Source: Diaphorobacter caeni (GTDB lineage: Bacteria > Pseudomonadota > Gammaproteobacteria > Burkholderiales > Burkholderiaceae_C). From it: 64,000 bases of DNA. A program made the position numbers and the translations under genes. The stretch is from positions 88,618 to 152,617 of the forward strand of contig NZ_JADKYZ010000012.1 in NCBI RefSeq assembly GCF_015354245.1, written 5' to 3'. The notes below the pieces were generated by a model. It was not told where the DNA came from. It made no database searches and worked only from the letters and a program-made list of their open reading frames with translations. Shown piece after piece: positions 26,175-34,670 of this stretch (position 1 is its first letter; each line of letters starts with the position of its first letter).

Positions 26175-27770
26175 ATGCAGGACGACATATTCAACAGCTT
26201 CCAAACCACCCCGAACGGTCATCTGGATCGCCGCACGTTTCTGCGGGGGGCGGCCATGACCGCAGTGGCGGGTTCCATCGGAACAACGGCTTTGGGCACA
26301 TCGGCTGCCACCAAGGCACCGGCTGACGCCATCGAATGGGCAGCGCAGATGCGCAGCGGCGAAGTGACTCCGCTGGAGGCGCTGGATGCCACGATTGCAC
26401 GCATCGAGGCCTATCCCAAGCTCAACGCGGTGGTGCTGCGCGACTTCGATCTGGCGCGTGATCACGCGAAAAAGCTCTCCGCACTTGGCGCCGCGGCGCG
26501 CACCGAGGCCACGGCCCACGCGCCGTTCTGGGGTGTGCCGTTCCTGCTCAAGGATCTGGGCGTGGGCATGCAGGGCACGATCACTTCCAACGGCTGCCGT
26601 TTCTTCAAGGACGCGGTCTCGCCGGTGGACAGCACCATCGTCACGCGCCACAAGGCGGCCGGTCTCAACATCTTCGGCAAGACCGCAGCGCCCGAATTCG
26701 GCATGACCACGACGACCGAATCCGCGCTCTACGGCATCACGCCCAATCCCTGGAACGCCAGGCACACGACGGGCGGCTCGTCCGGCGGCGCAGCGGCCGT
26801 GGTGGCGGCGGGCATTGTGCCGGTGGCGCACGCGACCGACGGCGGCGGCTCCATCCGCATTCCAGCGTCGCACTGCGGCATGTTCGGTTTGAAGCCCAGC
26901 CGTGGCCGCACCCCGGCGGGGCCGTTCGGCCTTGACGGCGCTGCGGGCCTGTCGGCCGGCCATGCGATCAGCCGCACGGTGCGCGACAGCGCCTTGCTGC
27001 TCGATCTGACGGCCGGGCCCGAGGCCGGATCGCGCGTGCTCCCGCAGCGAGACGTACCGGGCAGCTATCTGCAGGCGCTGTCGCTCGCACCCGAGAAGAA
27101 GCTGCGCATCGCCGTCTGGCGAAACAACTATTTCGGCCTGCCCGTGCATGCCGATTGCCTGGCCGCGCTTGACAAGGCAGCCAAGGCTTGCGAAGCCATG
27201 GGCCATGTGCTTGAAGACAAGATGCCCGAATTGCCGGTCGCGGAGATCTATGCGGGCATGGGTCCGGCCATGAGCGCGGGCCTGCTCGTGGCCATGCAGG
27301 CCCGCGAAAAGCAGTTGGGTCGCGCCGCGCGAGAGGACGAGTTTGAACCCATCGATTGGGCGATGTTGCAGTCCGCCAAGAACGCCAGTGCCGCCCAGTT
27401 GTTTGCCGCGCGCGCCGGGTTTGATCGTGCAGGGCAGCTGCTCGACCGTTTTCTCGTGCAGTACGACCTGATCCTCTCGCCGGTCACGGCCGTGCCGCCT
27501 CAGCTGCTGGGCGCGCTGCGGCTCGACCAGTCGTATGACGGCTACGCACGCGAGGCGATGAAATCGTCGGCGTTCACGTCGCTGCTGAACCTGAGCGGCC
27601 ACCCCGCGATGAGCGTGCCCATGCACTGGACGACCGACAACCTGCCGATCGGCGCGCACTTCGTCGCCCCGTTCGGCGGCGAAGGCCGACTGCTGCGCCT
27701 GGCCGCGCAGCTCGAGCAGGCCCACCCATGGGCGCAGCGCATGCCGGATCTGAGCTCATTCAAAGTCTGA
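26175..27770 (+). CDS. Tat-exported amidase-signature hydrolase
   Basis: Predicted 531-residue amidase. A twin-arginine signal (DRRTFLRGAAM, residues 18-28) with a following hydrophobic stretch indicates export of a folded enzyme to the periplasm. The catalytic Ser-cisSer-Lys triad is K126 (LLKDLG), S202 (TGGSSGG) and S226 (DGGGSIRIP). It sits inside the steroid C/D-ring operon, between a thiolase and an SDR. A periplasmic amidase there could release taurine or glycine from conjugated bile acids, but aryl or peptide amides remain equally open. GGAGACGG precedes the ATG at 26175; a GTG ten codons upstream is possible. Confidence 0.88.
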   Translation: MQDDIFNSFQTTPNGHLDRRTFLRGAAMTAVAGSIGTTALGTSAATKAPADAIEWAAQMRSGEVTPLEALDATIARIEAYPKLNAVVLRDFDLARDHAKKLSALGAAARTEATAHAPFWGVPFLLKDLGVGMQGTITSNGCRFFKDAVSPVDSTIVTRHKAAGLNIFGKTAAPEFGMTTTTESALYGITPNPWNARHTTGGSSGGAAAVVAAGIVPVAHATDGGGSIRIPASHCGMFGLKPSRGRTPAGPFGLDGAAGLSAGHAISRTVRDSALLLDLTAGPEAGSRVLPQRDVPGSYLQALSLAPEKKLRIAVWRNNYFGLPVHADCLAALDKAAKACEAMGHVLEDKMPELPVAEIYAGMGPAMSAGLLVAMQAREKQLGRAAREDEFEPIDWAMLQSAKNASAAQLFAARAGFDRAGQLLDRFLVQYDLILSPVTAVPPQLLGALRLDQSYDGYAREAMKSSAFTSLLNLSGHPAMSVPMHWTTDNLPIGAHFVAPFGGEGRLLRLAAQLEQAHPWAQRMPDLSSFKV

Positions 27771-27802
27771 ACATCAAGAAGCAGATTCAAGGAAAAATGA
27801 AA

Positions 27803-28678
27803 ATGGCTATTTGCGATCAACGTACCGTGGTGATCACCGGCGCCGGTGGCGGTCTGGGCCGGGCCTATGCGCTCGCCTTTGCAGCCGAAGGCGCGAACGT
27901 GGTCATCAACGACATCCGCGCCGAAGCCGCGCAGGCCGTCGCCAGCGAGGTGATCGCCGCAGGCGGCAAGGCGCTTGCGAACACGGGCGACATCACGACG
28001 ATGGCCGGCGCACAGTCGATTCTCGACGCGGCAGTGGCCGCGTTCGGCGATGTGAATGTGCTGGTCAACAACGCGGGCGTGCTGCGCGACCGCATGTTTC
28101 TGAGCCTGTCGGAAGAAGACTGGGACATGGTGATGCGCGTGCACCTGCGTGGCCATTTCTGCATGGGCAACACGTTCGGCCGCTACTGGCGCGACCAGAA
28201 GAAGGCGGGCAAGGTGGTGGACGCACGCATCATCAACACGAGCTCCGGGGCGGGTCTTCAGGGCTCCATCGGGCAGAGCAACTATGTGGCGGCCAAGGGC
28301 GGCATTGCCAGTCTGACGCTGGTGCAGGCGGCGGAACTGGCGCGCTATGGCATTACCGTCAATTCGCTCGCGCCGGCCGCGCGGACCTCGATGACCGAGG
28401 GCGCCATGCCCGACATGGTGAAGAAGCCGGAGTCCGGGTTTGATGCCTGGGATCCTTTGAATGTGGCTTCCATTGTGGTTTGGCTGGGCAGCTCGCTTTC
28501 TTCGCACGTTACGGGGCGGTGTTTTGAGGCCAAGGGGGGTGAAATCTCCGTCGCCGATGGTTGGTTTACCGGTGTCATCCGCGACAAGGGCGATCGTTGG
28601 GAACCTTCTGAAATGACTTCCGTGGTTGATTCGCTTATTTCTGATGGGCGTGTTCCGCAGAAGGTCTACGGGACCTGA
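27803..28678 (+). CDS. Short-chain dehydrogenase, Hsd4/Rv3548c-like
   Basis: Predicted 291-residue SDR. Cofactor motif TGAGGGLGRAYALAFA, NNAG in VLVNNAGVLRD, catalytic serine region NTSSGAGLQGS and YVAAKGG (Tyr-x3-Lys). The end TVNSLAPAARTSMTEG is typical of the 17-beta-HSD type 4-like 3-hydroxyacyl-CoA dehydrogenases. It most likely oxidises a beta-hydroxyacyl-CoA of the side chain or of opened ring D. An ATG two codons earlier (27797) is possible; AAGGA spacing favours 27803. It is followed by repeat copy A, which separates it from the next gene by about 250 bases. Confidence 0.87.
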   Translation: MAICDQRTVVITGAGGGLGRAYALAFAAEGANVVINDIRAEAAQAVASEVIAAGGKALANTGDITTMAGAQSILDAAVAAFGDVNVLVNNAGVLRDRMFLSLSEEDWDMVMRVHLRGHFCMGNTFGRYWRDQKKAGKVVDARIINTSSGAGLQGSIGQSNYVAAKGGIASLTLVQAAELARYGITVNSLAPAARTSMTEGAMPDMVKKPESGFDAWDPLNVASIVVWLGSSLSSHVTGRCFEAKGGEISVADGWFTGVIRDKGDRWEPSEMTSVVDSLISDGRVPQKVYGT

Positions 28679-28683
28679 TCGTT

Positions 28684-28880
28684 TGTCTTTACGAAGCCTG
28701 TTTGGCTTCGATTGGTGGGTCGTTTTGAGGCGTCAAGTCAGCCTTTCATGCGTCGTTGCGAAGCCTTGCCGTACGGGCGTACTGTCTGCGCGCGAGACGC
28801 CTGGCCTGAAAGGCTGTCTTGGCGTTGTGGTGGTCTGTTGAAGGGCTCTGCACGCTTCTTGGCGTGCTGGCTTCGCGACT
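28684..28880 (+). repeat. Dispersed structured intergenic repeat, copy A
   Basis: Non-coding stretch between the SDR and the next dehydrogenase. First a hairpin CGAAGCC-TGTTT-GGCTTCG (28692-28710), then a long hairpin with ten-base arms CAGCCTTTCA (28739-28748) and TGAAAGGCTG (28807-28816) around a core TTGCCGTAC, a four-base loop, GTACTGTCTGCG (28766-28790). It is followed by a G/T-rich tail. The same architecture and core recur at 36003-36202 and, inverted, at 40684-40871. Confidence 0.75.
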
Positions 28881-28926
28881 CCTTGAAGGTCGGTTTTCTT
28901 TTTTCTATTCCATTTGAGTGCGCATC

Positions 28927-30093
28927 ATGGATCTTGGTTTGAATGACGAACAACGCATGATTGCGGAATCTGCGGCGGTTTTCCTTTCGGAGAACAGTGC
29001 GAGTGCGCGGGTGCGGGAAGTGGCCGAACGACAGGGCGGTTTTGACCGGGCACTCTGGGAGCAGGTCTGCGAGATGGGATGGAGTACGGTGGCGCTGCCC
29101 GAAGCCGCTGGCGGCATGGGCCTTGGGCTCATGGAGCTGGTGCTGCTGTCCGAGCGGATGGGGGCGCATCTGGCTTGCGTGCCGTTCTTTGATGCGGTGG
29201 TGGCGCCTGCGGCCTTGTGGCGGCATCTTTGTTTGAGCGGTTCGGGGCTGGCTGTGGTGCAGCGGCTGGCGCTGTCGAGCAAGGTGTGCGTGCTGGGCAT
29301 GACGGTGCGCGGCGCGCTGTCGGCGAGTGCGCGCGTGGTGGTTGATGGCGCTTCGCTGGTGCTTGATGGCCGTTGGCCGCAGGTGGCGTCGGGGGCAGTG
29401 GCCGATGTGTTCATTCTTCCGACGACGCTGCCATGCGGTTCGTTGGCATTGTTGGAGGTGGCGGCGGATACGGCGGGACTGACCGTCGAGGCGCTGGCTA
29501 CGGTCGATGGCACGCGCACCAGTGCGCACGTCACCGCCGCTCAAGTGAAATTGGCGGACAGCGCGGTGCTGGTGCAGGGCGATGCACTGCTCGCGCTGTG
29601 GGCCGAGCTGCGCAGCTTTGCCGCGATTGCGCTGGCGGCTGAACAGGTCGGAGTGGCCGAGCGGGCGCTCGAACTCGCGGTGGAGTACACCAAGGAGCGC
29701 GTGCAATTCGGCAAGGCCGTGGCGGTGTTCCAAGGCGTCAAGCACCGCGCGGCGCAGATGCTGGTGGGCGTGGAGATGTCGCGCTCGGCGGTCTACGGCG
29801 CTGCCGCTGCGGCCGATGCGGGTGCCGTGGGGGAAGCGCTGTTCATGTGCGCCGCACAGGCCCGCAGCGAGGCGACCGAAGCCGCGCTGTTTGCCACGCG
29901 CGAGTGCATTCAGTTGCATGGAGGCGTGGGCTTCACCTGGGAGTTCGATCCGCACCTGTACTTCCGCCGCGCGCAGACGCTGAGCCAGCGCATGGGCACG
30001 GTGGAGCAATGGCATGAAGAGGTGGCTGCGCTCCTGTTCGACGCCGACGGGCAACCACGGACACAACAACAACCTGCGCTGGAGGCCGCATGA
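28927..30093 (+). CDS. Acyl-CoA dehydrogenase, partner subunit of pair 2
   Basis: Predicted 388-residue acyl-CoA dehydrogenase family protein. The N-terminal domain (MDLGLNDEQRMIAESAAVFL) and the C-terminal KERVQFGKAVAVFQGVKHRA and IQLHGGVGFTWEFD are intact, but the SEP/GSD flavin loop in the middle and the NEIQ end are absent. This is the beta-type of heteromeric steroid dehydrogenases, partnered with the next gene, whose start it overlaps by four bases. Its codon use is richer in T and G than neighbouring genes at its 5' end. Start ATG at 28927; a GTG three codons upstream is an alternative. Confidence 0.86.
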   Translation: MDLGLNDEQRMIAESAAVFLSENSASARVREVAERQGGFDRALWEQVCEMGWSTVALPEAAGGMGLGLMELVLLSERMGAHLACVPFFDAVVAPAALWRHLCLSGSGLAVVQRLALSSKVCVLGMTVRGALSASARVVVDGASLVLDGRWPQVASGAVADVFILPTTLPCGSLALLEVAADTAGLTVEALATVDGTRTSAHVTAAQVKLADSAVLVQGDALLALWAELRSFAAIALAAEQVGVAERALELAVEYTKERVQFGKAVAVFQGVKHRAAQMLVGVEMSRSAVYGAAAAADAGAVGEALFMCAAQARSEATEAALFATRECIQLHGGVGFTWEFDPHLYFRRAQTLSQRMGTVEQWHEEVAALLFDADGQPRTQQQPALEAA

Positions 30094-31271
30094 ACGTTCA
30101 AGAAACCGAAATCAATGAAGCCTTCCGCGCCGAGGTGCGCGAGTGGATGCACGCCCATCTCAGCGGCAGGTTTGCGCCGCTCAAGCACGCGAGCGGGCTG
30201 GGCGCCGAGGGCTACGATGCCCAGCTCGCCAAGGAGTGGGAGCAGGAGCTGGCCAAGGGCGGCTGGACCGGAATCGGCTGGTCGGGGGAGCACGGCGGGC
30301 GCGGCGCGACGCTTGCGCAGCAGGTGATCTTTCATGAAGAGTACGTGAGCTGTGGCGGCCCAGGCCGCATCGGCCATATTGGCGAGACGCTGCTTGCGCC
30401 CACGCTCATGCACTACGGCACGCCGGAGCAGAAGCAGCGCTTTCTGCCCGGTATTCTCGCGGGCAAGGACTACTGGGCCCAGGGCTACTCGGAACCCGGC
30501 GCGGGTTCCGATCTGGCCGCCATCCGCACCAAGGCGCGCATCGATCCGGCCTCCGGAGAATGGGTGATCGACGGCCAGAAGGTCTGGACCTCGTGGGCGC
30601 ATGAATCCGAATGGATCTTCGTGCTCGCGCGCTGTGACGAGGCAGTTGCTGCTGCAAGCAGTGGAGGACGCCACGGCGCCATGGTGCTGCTGCTGGTGCG
30701 CCTGAACCAGCCCGGCGTGGAAGTGCGCCCGATCCGTCAGATCACCGGCACGTCGGAATTCAACGAGGTGTTCTTCGACGGCGCACGCACCGAGGGCAGC
30801 CTGCACCTCGGCCCCGTGGGTGACGGCTGGAAGGTGGCGATGTACCTGCTCGGTTGCGAGCGCGGCGCGTCCACGCTAGGCCAGCAGGCGCATTTCCGCT
30901 ACGAGCTGAACCTGATCCTCGACCTCGCCCGCCAAAACGGCGCGGCCCGCAACCCGCTGCTGCGCCAACGCCTGGCGAAGGCGGCCCTCGGCCTGCAGAC
31001 GCTGCGCAGCCACGCGCTGCGCTCATCGGACGAAGCCACCTCGCAGCGCGCGGCATCGGTCTCCAAATACGCCTGGTCCAACTGGCACCGCGACTTGGGC
31101 GAACTGGCAATGGAAGTGCTGGGCGAAGAGGGCGAATTGCTGCTGGACGACCCTGCGCTGCGCCCCTTGCAGCAGCTCTGGCTCGTGAGCCGCGCGGACA
31201 CGATTTACGCGGGGACGAATGAAATCCAGATGAACCTGATGGCCGAGCGCGCATTGGGGATGCCGAGGTAA
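30090..31271 (+). CDS. Acyl-CoA dehydrogenase, NEIQ-bearing subunit of pair 2
   Basis: Predicted 393-residue dehydrogenase with the full flavin loop QGYSEPGAGSDLAAI, GQKVWTSWAHESEW, and the C-terminal TIYAGTNEIQMNLMAERALG. As in pair 1, alanine replaces the medium-chain catalytic glutamate position, so the base probably sits elsewhere (isovaleryl-type) or in the partner. It forms a presumed heteromer with the preceding gene. The order of the two subunit types is reversed relative to pair 1. It is the last gene before a 630-base non-coding interval. Confidence 0.88.
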   Translation: MNVQETEINEAFRAEVREWMHAHLSGRFAPLKHASGLGAEGYDAQLAKEWEQELAKGGWTGIGWSGEHGGRGATLAQQVIFHEEYVSCGGPGRIGHIGETLLAPTLMHYGTPEQKQRFLPGILAGKDYWAQGYSEPGAGSDLAAIRTKARIDPASGEWVIDGQKVWTSWAHESEWIFVLARCDEAVAAASSGGRHGAMVLLLVRLNQPGVEVRPIRQITGTSEFNEVFFDGARTEGSLHLGPVGDGWKVAMYLLGCERGASTLGQQAHFRYELNLILDLARQNGAARNPLLRQRLAKAALGLQTLRSHALRSSDEATSQRAASVSKYAWSNWHRDLGELAMEVLGEEGELLLDDPALRPLQQLWLVSRADTIYAGTNEIQMNLMAERALGMPR

Positions 31272-31901
31272 CGAGCCACAACTTGTCTGAACACCGCCAG
31301 TTTCGACGGGTGCTGTTCAGTTCGGGCTCAACGCCGTGCGTGCAGACGGCAACGTGCTGCTGATTGCCAGCGCATATCCGCATCACCGGAACAAGTCAAA
31401 GAAATTCCATCCGTTGCTTTGAAGGCATTCCACGCCACCTACACCGCAAGGGTCGGAGCGCGCATTTCGGGCGATGGCAGTCCTCAGTTTCAGGTGAACG
31501 CCGCCGTGGTTGCAACGCCAGTCCCATGTTTGGCGAGCCGTGGGAGAAGGCGGTGCGGTCGCTGCTCGCCGTTGGCTGGGTTGTGCTGGCCTCGCGTGTG
31601 CGTTGGGGGTGGCAGGGTTGAGTCTGAGCGCTTGAGCGAGCGCGAGTGTAGTTTGATCTGGAGCAAGTAGCTGTGCGCGACCGCTCGCCGCTGTGCACGG
31701 TCGAATCCGGGTTTTCTCGCAAGGGTAAACCAGTGGGTTGCGCGTTCAAATGTCGTCTTTTGCGCCAAAACGGTGCAAATTCTGGCGGAATCTACGCCGA
31801 ATTAGGGATTGGCCTATCGTCCAGGTAGACGATGTTGCGACGCAGCGTGAACGTGATGATTGGTGCATTGCAAACAATCCTGACGTTCCACTTTTCGCTT
31901 C
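31272..31901. other. 630-base interval without a supported gene
   Basis: Several short open frames exist here on both strands, but none has a ribosome binding site, family motif or convincing composition. There is an imperfect hairpin starting CTGAACACC near 31288. The last 150 bases are AT-richer and should contain the promoter for the SDR-MaoC group. No promoter boxes could be assigned with confidence. Confidence 0.55.
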
Positions 31902-32711
31902 ATGACCACAGCACCTGTCTCCGCTCCCGCCCCCGCTCCTGATTACGTCGCTCCGCACGGACTGCTCAAGAACAAGACCGCCCTGATCACTGCGGCTGCC
32001 GGTGCCGGCATTGGATTTGCCGCGGCCCGCCGTTGTGCGGAAGAGGGCTGCAAGGCGGTGTTCGTCTCCGACGTGCACGAGCGCCGTCTAGCGGAAGCGG
32101 TCGCGCAGATCAAGGCCGAGACGGGCCTCGCCCATGTCTACGGAAAGCTCTGTGACGTGAGCAAGGAAGACCAGGTCCAGGCGCTGATCCGCGAGGCGGA
32201 CGAGACGCTGGGCGGCATCGACGTGCTGATCAACAACGCGGGTCTGGGCACCAGCTGCAAGGTGGTCGACATGTCGGACGACGAGTGGAGCAAGGTCATC
32301 GACATCACGCTGACGGGCACCTTCCGCATGACGCGTGCCGCACTCAAGGTGATGCAGCCGCGCGGCAAGGGCGTGATCGTGAACAACGCCTCGGTGCTGG
32401 GCTGGCGAGCGCAGACCGAGCAGGCGCACTATGCGGCGGCCAAGGCCGGGGTGATGGCGTTCACTCGCTGCTCGGCGCTGGAGGCCGCGCCGCATGGCGT
32501 GCGCATCAACGCGGTGGCGCCTTCGATCGCGATCCATGCGTTTCTCAAGAAATCGGCCTCGGAAGAGCTGCTGGCCAAGCTGTCGGAAAAGGAAGCCTTC
32601 GGTCGCGGCGCGGAGCCATGGGAAGTGGCGAACGTGATGATTTTCCTCGCCAGCGATTACTCGTCGTACATGACGGGCGAGGTGGTGTCGGTCAGCTCGC
32701 AGAGGGCCTGA
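31902..32711 (+). CDS. ipdF: IpdF-like short-chain dehydrogenase
   Basis: Predicted 269-residue SDR. ALITAAAGAGIGFAAARRC is the variant cofactor loop of IpdF, followed by DVHERRLAEA, NNAGLGTSCKV, NNASVLGWRAQTEQAHYAAA and VRINAVAPSIAIHAFL, all shared with actinobacterial IpdF. IpdF is a 5-hydroxy-HIP(-CoA) dehydrogenase-type enzyme acting before ring-D opening. The Tyr-x3-Lys pair is in HYAAAKAG. It opens a second transcriptional group and is followed three bases after its stop by the MaoC gene. Confidence 0.85.
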   Translation: MTTAPVSAPAPAPDYVAPHGLLKNKTALITAAAGAGIGFAAARRCAEEGCKAVFVSDVHERRLAEAVAQIKAETGLAHVYGKLCDVSKEDQVQALIREADETLGGIDVLINNAGLGTSCKVVDMSDDEWSKVIDITLTGTFRMTRAALKVMQPRGKGVIVNNASVLGWRAQTEQAHYAAAKAGVMAFTRCSALEAAPHGVRINAVAPSIAIHAFLKKSASEELLAKLSEKEAFGRGAEPWEVANVMIFLASDYSSYMTGEVVSVSSQRA

Positions 32712-32714
32712 GCG

Positions 32715-33230
32715 ATGAGCGAAGCAGCCACTCTCACGCAAACTGCCGCCAACCCTGCTGCTGCGCAGCGAGGCGGTGTGTCGTTCAACTCGGTGCAGTC
32801 GATTCTGGATGCGGTGGGCACATCGCTCGGCGCGACCGAGTGGATGACGATCACGCAGGAGCGCATCACCCAGTTCGCCGACGCGACGGGCGATCACCAG
32901 TGGATTCACGTCGATCCCGAGCGTGCGAAGAACGGCCCTTTCGGAGCCTGTGTGGCGCACGGGTATCTGACGATGTCGCTCGCCAATCTTTTCTTGCCGC
33001 AGCTCGCGCGATTCGATGGGTTGAAGATGGGCGTGAACTACGGCTGCGACAAGGTGCGGTTTCCCGCTCCGGTGCGCGTGAATTCGCGGGTTCGCGGCGT
33101 GGGCGAGGTGATCGCCGCCACGCGGATGGGCGACGACGGCGTGCAGGCGCACATCCGCATCACCGTCGAAGTGGAGCATCAGGATAAACCCGGAACTGTC
33201 GTCGAGACGATAAGTCGGCTCCATTTTTGA
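32715..33230 (+). CDS. MaoC-family (R)-specific enoyl-CoA hydratase
   Basis: Predicted 171-residue hotdog protein. The (R)-hydratase motif is complete: FADATGDHQWIHVD contains D60 and H65, and GPFGACVAHGYLTMSL is the partner loop. A 40-residue N-terminal extension precedes the domain. It would hydrate an unsaturated CoA ester made by one of the acyl-CoA dehydrogenase pairs. Closely coupled to the IpdF-like gene. After it come about 200 bases before the thiolase, containing TTAAC-GATTG-GTTAA at 33239-33253. Confidence 0.88.
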   Translation: MSEAATLTQTAANPAAAQRGGVSFNSVQSILDAVGTSLGATEWMTITQERITQFADATGDHQWIHVDPERAKNGPFGACVAHGYLTMSLANLFLPQLARFDGLKMGVNYGCDKVRFPAPVRVNSRVRGVGEVIAATRMGDDGVQAHIRITVEVEHQDKPGTVVETISRLHF

Positions 33231-33429
33231 TTGAACAATTAACGATTGGTTAAAGATCCCTGCCGCGAACCAGGACAAGACAGGCAGAGAACGGTCAGGG
33301 ACTTCGGAAGGCAAGTGGCGAGTCGACGCAGAGCGGCGAAGCCAGGGAAAGGTCGGTGGACGCAGTGGGCACAAAACAGATCCGCGCGGCCATCTTGAAA
33401 TGACAAGACGGAAAGTCAGGAGACAGTTT

Positions 33430-34632
33430 ATGAAGGACGCAGTCATCGTTTCGACAGCGCGCACTCCCATCGGCAAGGCGTTTCGCGGGGCATTCAACGA
33501 CACGGAGGCGCCGGTGCTGGGCGGCCACGTGATCCGTGCGGCGCTTGACAAAGCGAATGTGCGGAGCGAGGACGTCGGCGATGTGATTCTGGGCATTGCG
33601 GCCCAGCAGGGCACCCAGGGCTACAACCTCGGTCGCCTGTGCGGTTATACGGCTGGATTGCCGGATTCGGTGGGCGGCATGGTGATCGACCGCATGTGCG
33701 CTTCGGGCCTGATGAGCATCGCCACTGCGGCCAAGAGCATCATGGCGGGAGAGTACGACGTGGCGGTGGCCGGTGGTCTCGAGTCCATTTCACTGGTGCA
33801 GAACAAGCACAAGAATGCCTATCGCGCGCAATCGAAGGCCGTGCTCGCCGCCGAACCCACGGCCTACATCCAGATGATCGAAACCGCCGAACTGGTGAGC
33901 CAGCGATACGGCATCAGCCGCGAGGTGCAGGACGAGTACTCGCTGCGCAGCCAGCAGCGCGTGGCGCAGGCGCAGGCCAAGGGTCTGTTCAATGATGAAA
34001 TAGTGCCGCTCACCTCGGTCAAGCAGTTGTTCGACAAAGAAGGCAACGTCACCGGGACGGAAGAGGTCACGTTGACCAAAGATGAAGGCAACCGTGGTGA
34101 CACGACTCTTGAGAGCCTGGCCAAGTTGAAGCCCGTGTGGAAGAACGGCCAGTGGGTCGCCGAAGGCCAATTCATCACGGCGGGCAATGCATCGCAGCTT
34201 TCCGATGGTGCGAGCGCCAGTGTGCTGATGAGTGCAAACGAGGCGCGCGAGCGGGGGTTGACGCCTCTGGGTGTCTACCGTGGCATGGCCGTGGCGGGCT
34301 GCCGAGCGGACGAAATGGGCATTGGCCCGGTGTTCGCGATTCCGAAGCTGCTCAAGCAACATGGCCTCGGCGTGAAGGACATCGACCTCTGGGAAATCAA
34401 CGAGGCGTTCGCCTGTCAGGTCATTCATTGCCGCGATACGCTGGGTATTCCCGATGACCGCTTGAACGTCAATGGTGGTGCAATCTCAATAGGTCATCCC
34501 TTTGGCATGTCGGGTGCACGACTGGTAGGGCATGCACTGCTTGAAGGTCGTCGCCGTGGCGCACGCTACGCGGTGGTCAGCATGTGCATCGGCGGTGGCA
34601 TGGGTGCCGCCGGCCTGTTCGAGATTCAGTGA
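33430..34632 (+). CDS. Thiolase (acetyl-CoA acyltransferase) near the regulator
   Basis: Predicted 400-residue thiolase with a canonical set: C90 in [50 protein letters not shown] and [13 protein letters not shown]. Unlike the thiolase at 24977-26131, the covering-loop TAGNAS motif is normal. It probably performs a late thiolytic step of C/D-ring degradation (FadA6-like role is possible). AGGAGA sets the ATG at 33430. A 38-base gap separates it from the LuxR-type regulator on the same strand. Confidence 0.88.
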   Translation: MKDAVIVSTARTPIGKAFRGAFNDTEAPVLGGHVIRAALDKANVRSEDVGDVILGIAAQQGTQGYNLGRLCGYTAGLPDSVGGMVIDRMCASGLMSIATAAKSIMAGEYDVAVAGGLESISLVQNKHKNAYRAQSKAVLAAEPTAYIQMIETAELVSQRYGISREVQDEYSLRSQQRVAQAQAKGLFNDEIVPLTSVKQLFDKEGNVTGTEEVTLTKDEGNRGDTTLESLAKLKPVWKNGQWVAEGQFITAGNASQLSDGASASVLMSANEARERGLTPLGVYRGMAVAGCRADEMGIGPVFAIPKLLKQHGLGVKDIDLWEINEAFACQVIHCRDTLGIPDDRLNVNGGAISIGHPFGMSGARLVGHALLEGRRRGARYAVVSMCIGGGMGAAGLFEIQ

Positions 34633-34670
34633 TCGCATGTCCAAACTGCCGCTAGCAAAGAGAGTTGACC

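Noticed and set aside
31396..31768. Overlapping minus-strand frames and a plus-strand frame in the 630-base gap
   Set aside because: Composition is Arg/Thr/Ser/Pro-rich without motif, and no ribosome binding site is present. A degraded repeat remains possible but is unsupported.
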